A stretch of DNA of 27,724 bases, from NCBI GenBank assembly GCA_964618895.1, contig CAZUDO010000083.1, positions 1 through 27,724 of the forward strand. The letters are read 5' to 3'. Positions 5,931-15,490 of this stretch are shown here, one piece after another (position 1 is the first letter of the stretch; each line of letters starts with the position of its first letter). The stretch is from CAZUDO01 sp964618895 (lineage in GTDB: Bacteria > Desulfobacterota > Binatia > DP-6). The notes beneath the pieces were generated by a model. It was not told where the DNA came from. It searched no databases and saw nothing but the letters and a program-made list of their open reading frames with translations. The position numbers were made by a program, and so were the translations under genes.

Positions 5931-6120
5931 CGGGCTTTCGGACGGTTCCGCCGGCCATGTGTTTCGAGCTGCCGTCGCGTCTTCTCGGTGTCACTCCGAA
6001 ACAGAGTGCCCCGAGGACGCCCCCGACAACAAGTGCGACCGCGTTCGGCAGCGATGGACGGCGCCCCGGGGAACGTGCACGGAACGGGCGCGCTTGCCGC
6101 TGCCACCGGGAACGACGGCG

Positions 6121-6525
6121 TCAGGCCAGGAGCTGGACGACCCAGATCGCGTAGATGACGACCTGCGCGCCGAAGAACCCGAAACGCACGAATACCGCCG
6201 GCACGCTGGTCGAGGCGAGGTGGGTCAGCGACTGACCCAGCCGGGCATACAACACCGACATCGCCAGCGGATCGGTGACCTGGAGTTTCCCCGCCAGCGA
6301 TGCCGCGAGCGCGAGCGTCGCGAACAGCGGCAGGGTCTCGAAGCAGTTGTCGCGTGCCCGGTTCAGCCGGCGGCCGAAGGCCGACACGTCCGACCCGTCG
6401 CTCGCGAAGGTGTTCGCCGCCTTGCCCGTGCTCATCACGAGCACGGTGCGATAGACGCCGAGCGCGAACGTCAGGAGCACGTACCAGGCGGCGAACCCCA
6501 CGAGCGCGGTTGCGGTTGGTCCCAT
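6121..6525 (-). CDS. MAPEG family membrane protein
   Basis: This 134-residue protein has four predicted membrane helices and the MAPEG signature region 'GRRLNRARDNCFETLPLFA' (about 51-69), in which the Arg/Asn/Glu residues of the family are kept ('RA..N..E..P.F'). MAPEG proteins are glutathione-related membrane enzymes in eukaryotes; the bacterial members are mostly uncharacterised. It is a monocistronic minus-strand gene, with the coiled-coil fragment downstream and the ATPase gene divergent upstream across a 128-bp spacer. The length is normal for the family and no defect is seen. Confidence 0.85.
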   Translation of the reverse strand: MGPTATALVGFAAWYVLLTFALGVYRTVLVMSTGKAANTFASDGSDVSAFGRRLNRARDNCFETLPLFATLALAASLAGKLQVTDPLAMSVLYARLGQSLTHLASTSVPAVFVRFGFFGAQVVIYAIWVVQLLA

Positions 6526-6602
6526 GGGGTGGTCGCATACGCCGAGATGGCGCCCCGGTGCAACGTCCCGCCCCTAGGTTGTCCTTGAGTTCCTCACCAT
6601 GC

Positions 6603-6647
6603 ATCGTGAAAAACGCACGTGTGTCTCACGGCGTATCGTGATAAACG
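6603..6647 (+). promoter_or_regulatory. Two 13-bp direct repeats upstream of the ATPase gene
   Basis: ATCGTGAAAAACG (6603-6615) and ATCGTGATAAACG (6635-6647) differ at one base and are 32 bp apart, about three helical turns. The second forms the palindrome TATCGTGATA (6634-6643) and lies 6 bp from the ATG at 6654. Such spacing suits cooperative binding by one regulator on one face of DNA, possibly autoregulation. Function is inferred. Confidence 0.4.
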
Positions 6648-6653
6648 AGCATC

Positions 6654-7763
6654 ATGAAACGCTACCTCGAGTCTCAGCTCGAGGCCGATCTTCGCGAGAA
6701 GATGGTCTTCCTCGGGGGCCCGCGTCAGGTCGGGAAGACCACGCTCGCGCGCGAGGTTCTTCCGGCGGCCGAGGGCTACCTCAACTGGGACATCCCGGCC
6801 CATCGCGAGCGCATCCTGCGTCGAACGCTGCCCGACACCGACGCATGGGTGTTCGACGAGCTGCACAAGTACCGGAGGTGGCGGAACTTCCTGAAGGGCG
6901 TGTACGACGAGTTCCACAAGAAGCGCCGGATCCTGGTCACCGGAAGCGCGCGACTCGACCTGTATCGCTTTGGCGGGGACTCTCTGCAGGGGCGGTATCA
7001 CTACCTCCGGCTGCACCCTCTGTCGGCGGCCGAGGTGGGAGCACAGTCACAAGCAGATGTGGAGGGGCTCTTGCAGCTGGGAGGATTCCCTGAGCCCTTC
7101 CTCCGGGGTTCGGTCGCCCGCGCCCGCCGCTGGTCTGCCGAATATCGCAGCCGGCTCATTCGAGAGGAGGTGACGTCGCTCGAGTCGGTCCGCGACCTCG
7201 GAGCGCTCGAGCGCCTGATGCTGGCGCTCCCCGAGCGCGTGGGGAGTCCTCTTTCACGCAACGCGCTGCGCGAGGATCTCGAGTTGAACCACCAGACGGT
7301 CACGCGCTGGCTCGACATCTTCGAGCGCCTGTACGCGATCTTCCGGCTGCCTCCGTTCGGAGCCCCGCGCTTGCGCGCGGTGAAGCAGGAGCAGAAGCAC
7401 TACCACTACGACTGGAGCGTCGTGCCTGACGAGGGGCCGCGCTTCGAGAACATGCTGGCCTCGCACCTGCTCAAATGGATCCACTTCCAGTTCGACAGCG
7501 AGGGGCGGGAACTCGAGCTGCGCTATTTCCGGGACGTCGACGGCCGCGAAGTGGATTTCGTCGTCGCCGAGCGCCGGAAGCCCATCCTGATGGTGGAGGC
7601 AACGCTGGCCGCTGGACCCCTGTCGCCATCCGTCCGATACCTCAAGCAGCGGTTTCCGGGGTGCGACGCCTTTCAGGTACACCTGAGAGGGCGAGACGAG
7701 AGTGTGACGGCCGAAGGCATCCATCTCTGGACGGCGGTTCGGTTCCTGCAAACGCTGGTGTGA
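6654..7763 (+). CDS. AAA-family ATPase with C-terminal DUF4143 domain
   Basis: The 369-residue protein has a Walker A 'GGPRQVGKTT' (21-30), a Walker B 'AWVFDELHKY' (64-73), the 'LVTGSARLDLYR' sensor strand (94-105) and 'GRYHYLRLHPLS', all standard for AAA_14/DUF4143 ATPases. The C-terminal third has the DUF4143 nuclease-like fold with 'REVDFVVAERRKPILMVEAT'. Where many homologues have an Asp...Glu-x-Lys set this one has Glu-Ala-Thr, so nuclease activity is doubtful. These ATPases are widespread, patchily distributed and often near mobile or toxin-antitoxin DNA; their role is unsettled. There is no clear Shine-Dalgarno sequence before ATG 6654. The end is 5 nt from the convergent regulator gene, with no terminator hairpin seen. 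Confidence 0.85.
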   Translation: MKRYLESQLEADLREKMVFLGGPRQVGKTTLAREVLPAAEGYLNWDIPAHRERILRRTLPDTDAWVFDELHKYRRWRNFLKGVYDEFHKKRRILVTGSARLDLYRFGGDSLQGRYHYLRLHPLSAAEVGAQSQADVEGLLQLGGFPEPFLRGSVARARRWSAEYRSRLIREEVTSLESVRDLGALERLMLALPERVGSPLSRNALREDLELNHQTVTRWLDIFERLYAIFRLPPFGAPRLRAVKQEQKHYHYDWSVVPDEGPRFENMLASHLLKWIHFQFDSEGRELELRYFRDVDGREVDFVVAERRKPILMVEATLAAGPLSPSVRYLKQRFPGCDAFQVHLRGRDESVTAEGIHLWTAVRFLQTLV

Positions 7764-7768
7764 ATCCG

Positions 7769-9108
<1,340 letters not shown>

Positions 9109-9112
<4 letters not shown>

Positions 9113-10062
9113 GCCGCTGCCGCGAGCGGGAGCCGCACGGTGAAGCACGCGCCGCCCTCCGGACGGCTGCCGGCGACGATCTGCCCGCCGTGCGCCTCCA
9201 CGATCTGACGCGCGATGGCCAGTCCCAGACCGGTGCCCCGGGTGCGCGTGGTGAAGAACGGCTCGAACACCCGCTCGCGCAGCTCCGGCGGCACGCCGGG
9301 GCCGGAATCGGCCACCGACAGCTCGATGGCATCGTCCGTGGCCCGGGCCTCGAGGGCCACGGCCCCGCCCGGGGGGACCGCCTCCGCGGCGTTGGCGAGC
9401 AGGTCGAGCAGCACCTGGCAGAGCAGGTCGGAGTCGGCGCGCAGCGCCGGCAGGTACGCCGGCTCGCGCCGGTCGACGTGCAGCTGCTTCGCCTCCAGCT
9501 CGTTCCGGACCAGCAGCAACGCGCGGTCGAAGAGGTCGGCGATCCGCACCTCGCGCGGCTCGATCCGCGGCGGGCGCGCGAAGGCGAGGAGCGAGTTGAT
9601 GACCGCACCCAGCCGGTCGATCTCGGCGGTGATGAACGCGCACGCCCGTCCGGTGTCTCCGCCCGTCGTCGTCTCGCCCAGTCCCTGGGCGGCCGAGCGG
9701 ATCACGGCCAGCGGGTTCCGCACCTCGTGCGCGATGGCTGCCGCCAGTTGTCCGAGCGCGGCCAGCTTCTCGCTCTGCGCCAGCCGGGCGCGGGTGCTGG
9801 CGATCTCGTCACTGTGCCGGCGGATGGTGGCGGCGGCCTGGCGCTCGCGGCGCCGTCCCTCCACCGCCAGGCCGACCAGGAAGCCGAGGAGGGCGAACGA
9901 CGAGGCGAAGAAGGCCGCTACCAGCACGCTCACGTCACGGCCGTTCATCTGGAAGCTGGTGCCGAGCCAGGCCAGGGTCGCGGTGTCGATCAGGCCGAGG
10001 GCGACGCCTGCCGCGGCGCCCCACCAGCGCAACCCCGTCGCGTTGTCGTTCGTCGTCACCAT
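9109..10062 (-). CDS. Sensor histidine kinase (NtrB-like, two membrane helices)
   Basis: The ATG at 10062 gives 317 residues; the frame remains open upstream to 10236 but with no better start. Two membrane helices (about 13-34 and 44-67) bracket a very short periplasmic loop. The H-box 'AIAHEVRNPL' follows with the phosphorylated His112, then the N-box 'LLDLLANAAEAV', G1 'DSGPGVP', F-box 'FEPFFTTR' and G2 'GTGLGLAIARQIV'. The tiny external loop suggests sensing within the membrane or from the cytoplasm. It phosphorylates the regulator encoded immediately downstream. Confidence 0.92.
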
Positions 10063-10209
10063 GCCGATGGCTGGTCGCAAGTTCCGGGCCAGATTCTTTC
10101 GCATACGACGGGCGGATGGCAATGCGGAGGGCGTGGCGCCGGCGCTACACGCGTGGCCGGGCCGCCACACGTCATTCGCCCGTTCCACGGAGTTCCCGCG
10201 CCCCGCCGG

Positions 10210-10226
10210 CTGGCACGATCCGTGAA
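10210..10226 (+). promoter_or_regulatory. Partial sigma-54 (-24/-12) promoter-like sequence
   Basis: CTGGCACG (10210-10217) matches the -24 half of the sigma-54 consensus perfectly. After 4 bases the -12 half reads GTGAA instead of TTGCA, so the key GC is GA. It lies 28 bp before ATG 10254 and beside a sigma-54 activator operon, which makes it worth testing; the poor -12 half keeps confidence low. Confidence 0.3.
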
Positions 10227-10253
10227 ACGTCCGCACGGTGAAAGGAGGCTCTC

Positions 10254-10580
10254 ATGAACTGGAAACAGATCGGACTCACTCTGGTGCTGGCCGACTTCGC
10301 GGCCCTGAACGCCTACGTGGTCTACCAGTACGGCTACGTCGGATTCTGGGAGTTGGTGCTGGCCAACGCGGCCACCACCGCCGCCGTGGTCGACCTCGTG
10401 ATCGCCCTCGGCCTGGTCAGCGTCTGGATGTGGCAGGACGCGCGCGACCGGGGCTGGTCGGTGCTGCCGTACCTCGTCCTGACGGCGTTCTTCGGCAGCG
10501 TCGGCCCGCTCGTGTACCTGATCCGGCGCGAGGCCAGTGAGCGCGTCGGGCACCTGCCCGCCGTCGGCGTGGCGCGCTGA
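10254..10580 (+). CDS. Small membrane protein, DUF2834-like
   Basis: This 108-residue protein has three predicted membrane helices: about 5-25, 33-60 with 'TAAVVDLVIALGLVSVWMW', and 71-90. The spacing and the 'D...S.W.W.D.R' segment after the second helix resemble DUF2834 proteins, whose function is unknown. A strong Shine-Dalgarno sequence, AAAGGAGG, lies 6 nt before the ATG. It is divergent from the histidine kinase gene and ends 22 nt from the convergent lapAB gene. It is a possible target of the neighbouring sigma-54 regulator, by position only. Confidence 0.7.
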   Translation: MNWKQIGLTLVLADFAALNAYVVYQYGYVGFWELVLANAATTAAVVDLVIALGLVSVWMWQDARDRGWSVLPYLVLTAFFGSVGPLVYLIRREASERVGHLPAVGVAR

Positions 10581-10602
10581 GTGACCGGGGAGCGGGTCGC
10601 CG

Positions 10603-11910
10603 TCAGTCCGCGTCGGCGGCCCGCTCCCCCCGGGCCTCCGCGGTGCCCCAGCGGCGGCAGCCGGGACAGAGCGCTTCCCACGCTGCCCCCGCCCGCCCGC
10701 ACGCGGTGCAACGGAACGGGGCCACGACACCGAGATCGTCGCCCAGGGCGCGCGCGAAGGTGTCGGCCGCCTGGGTGTGATTTCCCTGTCGCCGGTGCAG
10801 CTCGCCCCACAGCATGTGTACGAGGGGATGGCCCGCGGCGGGCGCGGGCACGGTGGCGAGCACCTCGCCCGCGGCGTCGAGCGCGCCCTGACCGATGAGC
10901 TGGCGCGCGAGCACGAGGGGGATGGCGGGGGCATCGGGGTGGCGGCGCTGGAGGCGGCGCAGGATGCGGGTCGTGCGCTCGGGCTTGTGGTCGTCGGCGT
11001 TGAGATGGGCCAGGCGCTCGAGCAGAACGACGGCGGGCTGGTGCCGGGCGCCGCGTTCCCACGCCCGTCGCGCTGCGAAGCGACGGCCGGCCGCCGCGAG
11101 CTTGTCGCCCCCGCTCACCCAGGCGGGGACGAAGCCGGGGGCCTCGCGGGCGAGCGCGAGCAACCGGCGGGCGGCCCGGCGCGGATCGTCGTCGGCGAGC
11201 GCCACCTGATAGCGCAGGCCGCGGAGCAGGCCTTCCTCCTGGGCGAGCGTGGTGGCGTCGCGCAGGCCGAGCAGGATCTCCCCCTGCAGCCCCAGCGCCT
11301 CCGACCAGCGCCCGGCGGCGGCATGCACGTCACGCAGGCGCCGCACGAGGCGCGGGCTGCCGGGGAGGGCCTGCCGGGCGCGGGCGAGCGCGTCGGCGGC
11401 GGCGTGCAGATCGCCCTGGCGTTCCGCCGTCTCGGCGAGGAGGTCGAGCAGCCGGGCGTCGGTGCCGAGCCGGCCGAGCGCGTCGTCGAGCAGGGTCCTG
11501 GCCGCCGCGAGATCGTTCTCCTGCAGATATGTTTCCGCCAGGAGGGCGACACGCCCGGCGTCGGCTGGCGTCCCCTTCTCGCTGCGGAGCAGCTCGGCGC
11601 GCGCCTGCGCGTAGTCGCCGGCCCACACCAGCTCGCGGGCGCGTGCCGTGCTGGCGCCTTGCCGCGTCGCGCGCTGTGCGTGGCGCCGGGCACGCCAGCG
11701 GCGCCAGCCGAGTGCGCCGGCGCGGAGGCCCACCACCAGGCCGATGAGGCCCGCGCCCATGGCGAACGCCGACAGAAGCGCGGTGCCGAGGGGCAGGCGC
11801 ATCTGGCGCCCGGGAGCCAGGTGTACGAGGACGGGGTCCGGGTGCAGGAAGAAGAGGCCCCCGCCCGCGATCACAACCGCGAGCACGAGCACTCCGACCA
11901 GCCAGCGCAT
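10603..11910 (-). CDS. lapB: LapA-LapB fusion: lipopolysaccharide assembly protein with TPRs and zinc ribbon
   Basis: The N-terminal 75 residues have two membrane helices flanking 'HLAPGRQMRLPLGTAL', the layout of LapA (DUF1049). TPR-like helices rich in Ala, Leu and Arg follow, residues 80-390. The last 40 residues carry a rubredoxin-type zinc ribbon, 'FRCTACGRAGAAWEALCPGC', as in LapB (YciM). In E. coli, LapB tethers FtsH to LpxC and tunes lipopolysaccharide synthesis, and LapA is a separate adjacent gene. Here both parts appear in one 435-residue chain. ATG 11910 is used; a GTG directly before it (11913) is equally possible. It lies 34 nt after rsfS in the same direction. Confidence 0.8.
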   Translation of the reverse strand: MRWLVGVLVLAVVIAGGGLFFLHPDPVLVHLAPGRQMRLPLGTALLSAFAMGAGLIGLVVGLRAGALGWRRWRARRHAQRATRQGASTARARELVWAGDYAQARAELLRSEKGTPADAGRVALLAETYLQENDLAAARTLLDDALGRLGTDARLLDLLAETAERQGDLHAAADALARARQALPGSPRLVRRLRDVHAAAGRWSEALGLQGEILLGLRDATTLAQEEGLLRGLRYQVALADDDPRRAARRLLALAREAPGFVPAWVSGGDKLAAAGRRFAARRAWERGARHQPAVVLLERLAHLNADDHKPERTTRILRRLQRRHPDAPAIPLVLARQLIGQGALDAAGEVLATVPAPAAGHPLVHMLWGELHRRQGNHTQAADTFARALGDDLGVVAPFRCTACGRAGAAWEALCPGCRRWGTAEARGERAADAD

Positions 11911-11944
11911 CACCTCTCACCCCACCGCCCGGCGCCGCGCCGGT

Positions 11945-12346
11945 TCAGTGACCTTCGGTGCCGGTCTTCTGGTTGCGCGCCAGGCTCTGAAAGGGTTCGG
12001 GCAGCTCGGCGCGCGGGACGCGTGCCCACAGCCGTTCCAGGTCGTAGAACTCGCGCACGGGGACGTAGAAGACGTGCACCACGACATCGGCGTAGTCGAG
12101 CAGCGCCCACTGCGCGCGCGGCAGCCCTTCGACCGAGATCGGGCGCACGCCCTGGCTGGCCAGGTGGCGCTGCACGCCGTCGGCGATCGCCTCCACCTGG
12201 GTGTCGGAGCGGCCGCTGCAGATGATGAAGTAGTCGGCCACCGAGGACAGCGAGCCCAGCTCGAGAACGACCAGGTCGTACGCCTTGTGATCGAGGGCTG
12301 CACGTACACACTCGAGCGCCCGTTCCCAGCCGGGGAGCCGTGTCAA
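11945..12346 (-). CDS. rsfS: Ribosome silencing factor RsfS
   Basis: This 133-residue protein is full length for the Iojap/RsfS family, with 'YDLVVLELGSLSSVADYFII', 'CSGRSDTQVEAIAD' and 'WALLDYADVVVHVF'. RsfS binds ribosomal protein uL14 on the large subunit and blocks subunit joining in starvation. The start is a TTG at 12346 that overlaps the nadD stop (TTGA, 12343-12346), so translation is probably coupled to nadD; no better ATG lies near. nadD-rsfS adjacency is conserved in many bacteria and supports the call. Confidence 0.93.
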   Translation of the reverse strand: MTRLPGWERALECVRAALDHKAYDLVVLELGSLSSVADYFIICSGRSDTQVEAIADGVQRHLASQGVRPISVEGLPRAQWALLDYADVVVHVFYVPVREFYDLERLWARVPRAELPEPFQSLARNQKTGTEGH

Positions 12347-13011
12347 CGCGCGCCGTCCCCCTGGCGATAGAGCCCGTGCTGCGCGATGTAGGCTTCGACG
12401 GCAGACGGCACGAGGAAGCGGATCGAGCCGCCGGCGGCGAGCCGGGCACGAATCGTCGCGGCCGAGATGTCGAGGGCGGTGATGCGCTGGAGCGTCAGCA
12501 CATGCCCCGACCGGTGGCGGAACGATTCACTCGGCGGATCGTAACAAAAGGCCTCCCGAGCCGCAACGGGAATCTCGGCCTCGGTGAGGCGATCCGTCGC
12601 CGGCGGGCGGGTGACGACCACCACATCGCAGAGCGCAAAGATGGCGGCCGGTTCACGCCAGGTATGGAAGTCGCGAAACGCGTCGCGTCCGAGGATGAAG
12701 ACGAGCCGGGTGCTCGCGCCGATCTCGGCGCGCACGGCGCGCACGGTGTCGATCGAGTACGACGCCCCCTCCCGGGCGAGCTCGATGCCCGAGGCGCGAA
12801 GGCCCGGCACGCCGGCGACGGCGCAGTCGACCATGCGCAGGCGATGGGTCGCGCTCACCAGCGCCGCCGCCTCCTTGTGGGGGGGCAGGGCGGCCGGGAC
12901 CAGGCGCACTTCGTCGAGCCCCTCGGCCTCGCGGACTTCTTCGGCGGCGCGCAGGTGCGCGATGTGCACCGGGTTGAAGGTGCCACCCAGGATGCCGACT
13001 CCGCCCGGCAC
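12343..13011 (-). CDS. nadD: Nicotinate-nucleotide adenylyltransferase NadD
   Basis: This 222-residue enzyme adenylates nicotinate mononucleotide in NAD synthesis. The nucleotide-binding motif 'GGTFNPVHIAH' is at 9-19, followed by 'LVPAALPPHK', 'FILGRDAFRDFHTW' and the C-terminal 'ISAATIR' signature. The GTG start at 13011 is 2 nt after the proA stop and places the motif at the usual distance from the N-terminus; the open frame continues upstream inside proA but is not coding there. The 4-nt overlap with rsfS makes proA-nadD-rsfS one operon. Confidence 0.95.
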   Translation of the reverse strand: MPGGVGILGGTFNPVHIAHLRAAEEVREAEGLDEVRLVPAALPPHKEAAALVSATHRLRMVDCAVAGVPGLRASGIELAREGASYSIDTVRAVRAEIGASTRLVFILGRDAFRDFHTWREPAAIFALCDVVVVTRPPATDRLTEAEIPVAAREAFCYDPPSESFRHRSGHVLTLQRITALDISAATIRARLAAGGSIRFLVPSAVEAYIAQHGLYRQGDGAR

Positions 13012-13013
13012 GC

Positions 13014-14288
13014 CTACTCGCGCACCTGGCCGCTGCCGAGCACCTGGTACTTGTAGGTGGTGAGCTCGCGCAGGCCCATCGGCCCGCGTGCGTGCAGGCG
13101 ATTGGTGCTGATGCCCACCTCGGCGCCGAAGCCGAACTCGAAGCCATCGGTGAAGCGCGTCGACGCGTTCACGAACACGCACGCCGAGTCGATGTCGGCC
13201 AGGAAGCGGCGCGCGGCGTGGTAGTCGTCGGTGACGATCGCTTCGGCCAGGCCGGTCGAGTGCCGGCGCACGAAGGCGATCGCGTCGTCGAGCGACGGTA
13301 CCACGCACACGCTCAGGATCAGGTCGAGATACTCCGTGTCCCAGTCGGCGTCGGTGGCGGCGGCGAGATCCGGCACGATGGCCCGGCTGCGTGCGCAGCC
13401 CCGCACCTCGCAGCCGCGGGCGCGCAGCGCCGCCACCATGCGGGGCAGGAACGCCGGCGCCACCGCCTCGTGCACGACCAGGTTCTCGATTGCGTTGCAC
13501 ACGCTCGGGCGCTGCACCTTGGCGTTCAGGCAGATGCGCTCGGCCATGGCGAGATCGGCGGCGGCGTCGACGACGAGATGGCAGATGCCCTCGAAGTGTT
13601 TCACCACCGGGATGCGGCTCTCCGCCATGATGGTACGTTTGAGCGCCTCGCCGCCGCGCGCGATCACCACGTCGATGCGGTCGTCGCGCCGGAGCAGCCC
13701 GCGCACCACCTCGCGCCCGCCGTCGACCAGCTGCACGGCAGCCCGGGGGAGGCCGGCGGCTTCGACCGCCTGCTGCAGGACGGTGGCGATGGCGGCATTG
13801 CTGGCCTGCGCCTCGGAGCCGCCCTTCAGGAGGACGGCGTTGGCCGTCTTGAGGCACAGCGCGGCCGAGTCGGCGGTGACGTTCGGGCGCGACTCGTAGA
13901 TGGTGAGCACGACGCCGATCGGCACCCGCACCTGCGCGATGTCGAGGCCGTTCGGCCGCCGCCAGGCGGTAATGGTCTCGCCGACGGGGTCGGGCAGGGC
14001 GGCGATCTCCTCCAGGCCGCGCGCCATGGCGTCGATGCGCGCCGGGGTGAGGGTGAGGCGATCGACGAAGGCGGCGTTCTCGCCGGCCTGTCGTGCCCGC
14101 TCCACGTCGGTGCGATTGGCGGCGACGATGGCGTCCGTCTGGGCGCCGAGACGCGCGGCGGCATCGCGGAGCGCCGCTTCCTTGGCGTACGGCGAGGCGC
14201 CGGCGAGGGCCTGGGCGGCGTCGCGGGCGGCGGCGGAGAGGCGGTCGGCGCGGGCGATGGCGTCGGGCGAGAGGGCGGTGTCGCTCAC
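13014..14288 (-). CDS. proA: Gamma-glutamyl phosphate reductase ProA
   Basis: This 424-residue, full-length aldehyde-dehydrogenase-fold enzyme reduces glutamyl 5-phosphate to the semialdehyde in proline synthesis. Visible motifs are 'VPIGVVLTIYESRPNVT' (122-138), 'LLKGGSEA' (153-160) and 'KVQRPSVCNAIENL' with the catalytic Cys264. Its pathway partner proB is not adjacent but 6.4 kb away at 20669-21829 on the same strand. The gene heads the minus-strand proA-nadD-rsfS-lapAB operon and is divergent from the sterol-desaturase gene across a 65-bp spacer. Confidence 0.97.
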   Translation of the reverse strand: MSDTALSPDAIARADRLSAAARDAAQALAGASPYAKEAALRDAAARLGAQTDAIVAANRTDVERARQAGENAAFVDRLTLTPARIDAMARGLEEIAALPDPVGETITAWRRPNGLDIAQVRVPIGVVLTIYESRPNVTADSAALCLKTANAVLLKGGSEAQASNAAIATVLQQAVEAAGLPRAAVQLVDGGREVVRGLLRRDDRIDVVIARGGEALKRTIMAESRIPVVKHFEGICHLVVDAAADLAMAERICLNAKVQRPSVCNAIENLVVHEAVAPAFLPRMVAALRARGCEVRGCARSRAIVPDLAAATDADWDTEYLDLILSVCVVPSLDDAIAFVRRHSTGLAEAIVTDDYHAARRFLADIDSACVFVNASTRFTDGFEFGFGAEVGISTNRLHARGPMGLRELTTYKYQVLGSGQVRE

Positions 14289-14309
14289 GCGCGCGAGTCT
14301 AACCGAGGG

Positions 14310-14326
14310 GGTGGCGTGGTGCCACC
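14310..14326. promoter_or_regulatory. Perfect inverted repeat between divergent proA and hydroxylase genes
   Basis: GGTGGC-GTGGT-GCCACC is a 6-bp perfect inverted repeat with a 5-nt spacer, 22 bp from the proA start and 28 bp from the hydroxylase start. It could be a regulator operator or a weak hairpin. The repeat is seen; the role is unknown. Confidence 0.3.
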
Positions 14327-14353
14327 GCGCGTGGACGGGTACAAGCGTCTCCG

Positions 14354-15490
14354 ATGGCCGACGTTCCCCCGCCCCTGGAGCGCTGGTTCGTCCGGGTCTT
14401 CGGGGACACCGACCCGGCGGAGTTCGGCTCCGGATGGATCTCCGGGGTCGCGAGCACGTTCCTCGGCGCGCTCGGGCTGCTCGGGGTCCTCGGCTTCTGG
14501 TTCCCCGGGCTGCTCTCGTCCGCCCAGTTCCGCATCCACTACCCGGTGCCGGTGCTGCGCGCGCTGCTCGAGGGCGTCATCGGGCTCGCGTTCCTGCTCG
14601 GTGCGATCAGTCTCGCGCTCCGCCGGCGGAAGGTGCTCGGCTGCGCCGGACTGGCGCTCGCCCTGGCCGCGACCCTGGCCGGCGGGGGCGACGTGCCGGT
14701 CGAGAGCGCGTTCGACCAGCCGTTCACGCTCGGGCTCGATTGGTTCCTGCTGAACCTGCTCCTGCTCACCTTGGTGTTCGTTCCACTCGAGCGCGGCTTC
14801 GCGCGCCTGCCCGCGCAGACGACGTTCCGCTTCGGCTGGACCACCGACGGGGTGCACTTCATGGTCAGCCACCTCGCCGTGCAGACGCTCACCTTCCTGA
14901 CCCTGCTGCCCGCGACCGCGCTCGCCCGGCTGTGGCAGCCGGCAGCGCTCCAGGAAGCGATCCGCGGACAGCCCGTACTGCTGCAGTTTCTGGAGATCGT
15001 GCTGGTGGCGGACCTGGTGCAGTACGGGGTGCATCGCGCGTTCCACCGCGTGCCGCTCCTGTGGCGGTTCCACGCCATCCACCACTCCAGTCGCGTGCTC
15101 GACTGGCTCGCCGGCTCGCGCCTCCATGTCGTGGACGTGATCGCCACGCGGGGCCTCGTGCTGGTGCCGGTCTTCCTGCTCGGCTTCGCGCCAGCCGCGC
15201 TCTATGGCTATCTGGTGTTCGTGTCCTTCCACGCCGTGTTCATCCACGCCAACGTCCGCTTCCGGTTCGGCTGGCTGGACCACGTGATCGCGACGCCGCG
15301 GGCGCACCACTGGCACCACGCCGTGGCGCCCGTGGACACGAACTTCGCGGTGCATCTGCCCGTGCTCGACCGGGTGTTCGGGACGCAGCACCTGCCCCCC
15401 CGGGCCTGGCCGGAGGCGTACGGCATCGCCGCCCATCCCGTGCCGGAGGGGTGGAGCGCCCAGCTCGTGCATCCGTTCCGTAGGGCATGA
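14354..15490 (+). CDS. Sterol desaturase/fatty acid hydroxylase family protein
   Basis: 378 residues with several membrane helices and the three histidine clusters of the di-iron hydroxylase superfamily: 'HRAFH' (about 227-231), 'HAIHH' (about 240-244) and 'HHWHH' (about 318-322), plus 'HAVFIHANV' in between. Such enzymes insert oxygen or a double bond into lipids at the membrane using O2. The N-terminal 200 residues add extra helices beyond the catalytic core. The stop overlaps the next gene's start (ATGA, 15487-15490), so the hydroxylase and the secreted protein downstream are likely made together. The lipid substrate is unknown. Confidence 0.9.
   Translation: MADVPPPLERWFVRVFGDTDPAEFGSGWISGVASTFLGALGLLGVLGFWFPGLLSSAQFRIHYPVPVLRALLEGVIGLAFLLGAISLALRRRKVLGCAGLALALAATLAGGGDVPVESAFDQPFTLGLDWFLLNLLLLTLVFVPLERGFARLPAQTTFRFGWTTDGVHFMVSHLAVQTLTFLTLLPATALARLWQPAALQEAIRGQPVLLQFLEIVLVADLVQYGVHRAFHRVPLLWRFHAIHHSSRVLDWLAGSRLHVVDVIATRGLVLVPVFLLGFAPAALYGYLVFVSFHAVFIHANVRFRFGWLDHVIATPRAHHWHHAVAPVDTNFAVHLPVLDRVFGTQHLPPRAWPEAYGIAAHPVPEGWSAQLVHPFRRA

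Noticed and set aside
12871..12900. GTGGGGGGGCAGGGCGG resembling block 1 of the composite repeat
   Set aside because: It lies inside conserved nadD coding sequence and lacks the flanking CCGCGCGAGCC part.
13092..15483. Long plus-strand frames (553 and 527 codons) across proA and the hydroxylase gene
   Set aside because: They cross gene borders, are low-complexity Arg/Gly/Pro-rich, and conflict with well-recognised genes in other frames.
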